This document shows, one piece after another, positions 6,733-6,883 of a stretch of DNA of 6,883 bases. The stretch comes from JAADHY01 sp964428935. GTDB lineage: Bacteria > Planctomycetota > Planctomycetia > Planctomycetales > Planctomycetaceae. How positions within the stretch are numbered: position 1 is the first letter of the stretch; the number at the start of each line of letters is the position of its first letter. The notes under the pieces are model-generated. The model did no database searches, was not told where the DNA came from, and saw only the letters and a program-made list of their open reading frames with translations. The DNA lies in assembly GCA_964428935.1 (NCBI GenBank), contig CAYSAG010000284.1, positions 1-6,883 on the forward strand. Reading direction: 5' to 3'. Both the position numbers and the translations under genes were made by a program.

Positions 6733-6883
6733 CTCAGACTGAAACGACCGGTCCGCGGAGCGACTGCTTGCGTGGCACTGCGGACTGCGTTGAGCTGCCT
6801 GCTGGCGGCGTGGCTGGTCGTTCCCCTTCACGACTTGGCCCGCGTGCCGGCGCCGCGCGTCGCATTCTAGGAAGGTCGGCACC

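Noticed and set aside
1..6883. CRISPR array, tRNA, rRNA or insertion sequence
   Set aside because: No regularly spaced repeats, cloverleaf, rRNA-like stretch, transposase motif or terminal inverted repeats were seen on either strand.

Overview
The window is GC-rich and all three supported protein genes lie on the minus strand, so they are read from high to low coordinates. The organism looks like a high-GC environmental bacterium. A planctomycete or related lineage is my best guess, because the adenylosuccinate lyase resembles the animal enzyme and the neighbouring gene is a very long Ser/Thr-kinase multidomain protein. This is inference; there is no rRNA or other lineage marker in the window.

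Layout in the direction of transcription. (1) 6883-6674 is a leader without a convincing gene. It contains a 9-bp direct repeat (6710-6732) and a strong Shine-Dalgarno. (2) 6673-5237 is purB, a housekeeping purine-biosynthesis gene starting at GTG. (3) 5236-4370 is about 870 bases without a convincing gene; it holds small repeats, weak hairpins and a doubtful plus-strand ORF. (4) 4369-442 is a giant multidomain gene: NERD (nuclease-related) domain, degenerate pseudokinase, intact Ser/Thr kinase, P-loop ATPase, then a Cys-containing C-terminal region. It is broken into two reading frames by a +1 frameshift near 1601-1584, so it appears as an upstream ORF (4369-1469) and a downstream ORF (about 1587-442). 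(5) 445 to the window edge is the start of another gene that overlaps the previous stop as ATGA and continues beyond the window.

The interesting part is the second half (4369-1). A NERD domain joined to a Ser/Thr kinase recalls PglW of the Pgl/BREX type 2 phage-defence systems. Here a second, degenerate kinase and a GNPGDGKT-type ATPase are joined into the same chain, and an unrecognised protein is translationally coupled downstream. I infer a candidate NTP-dependent conflict or defence operon of which only the first one or two genes are visible. The frameshift means this copy may be inactivated, or that the sequence has a single-base error. purB is unrelated in function and is separated from the operon by the long intergenic stretch.
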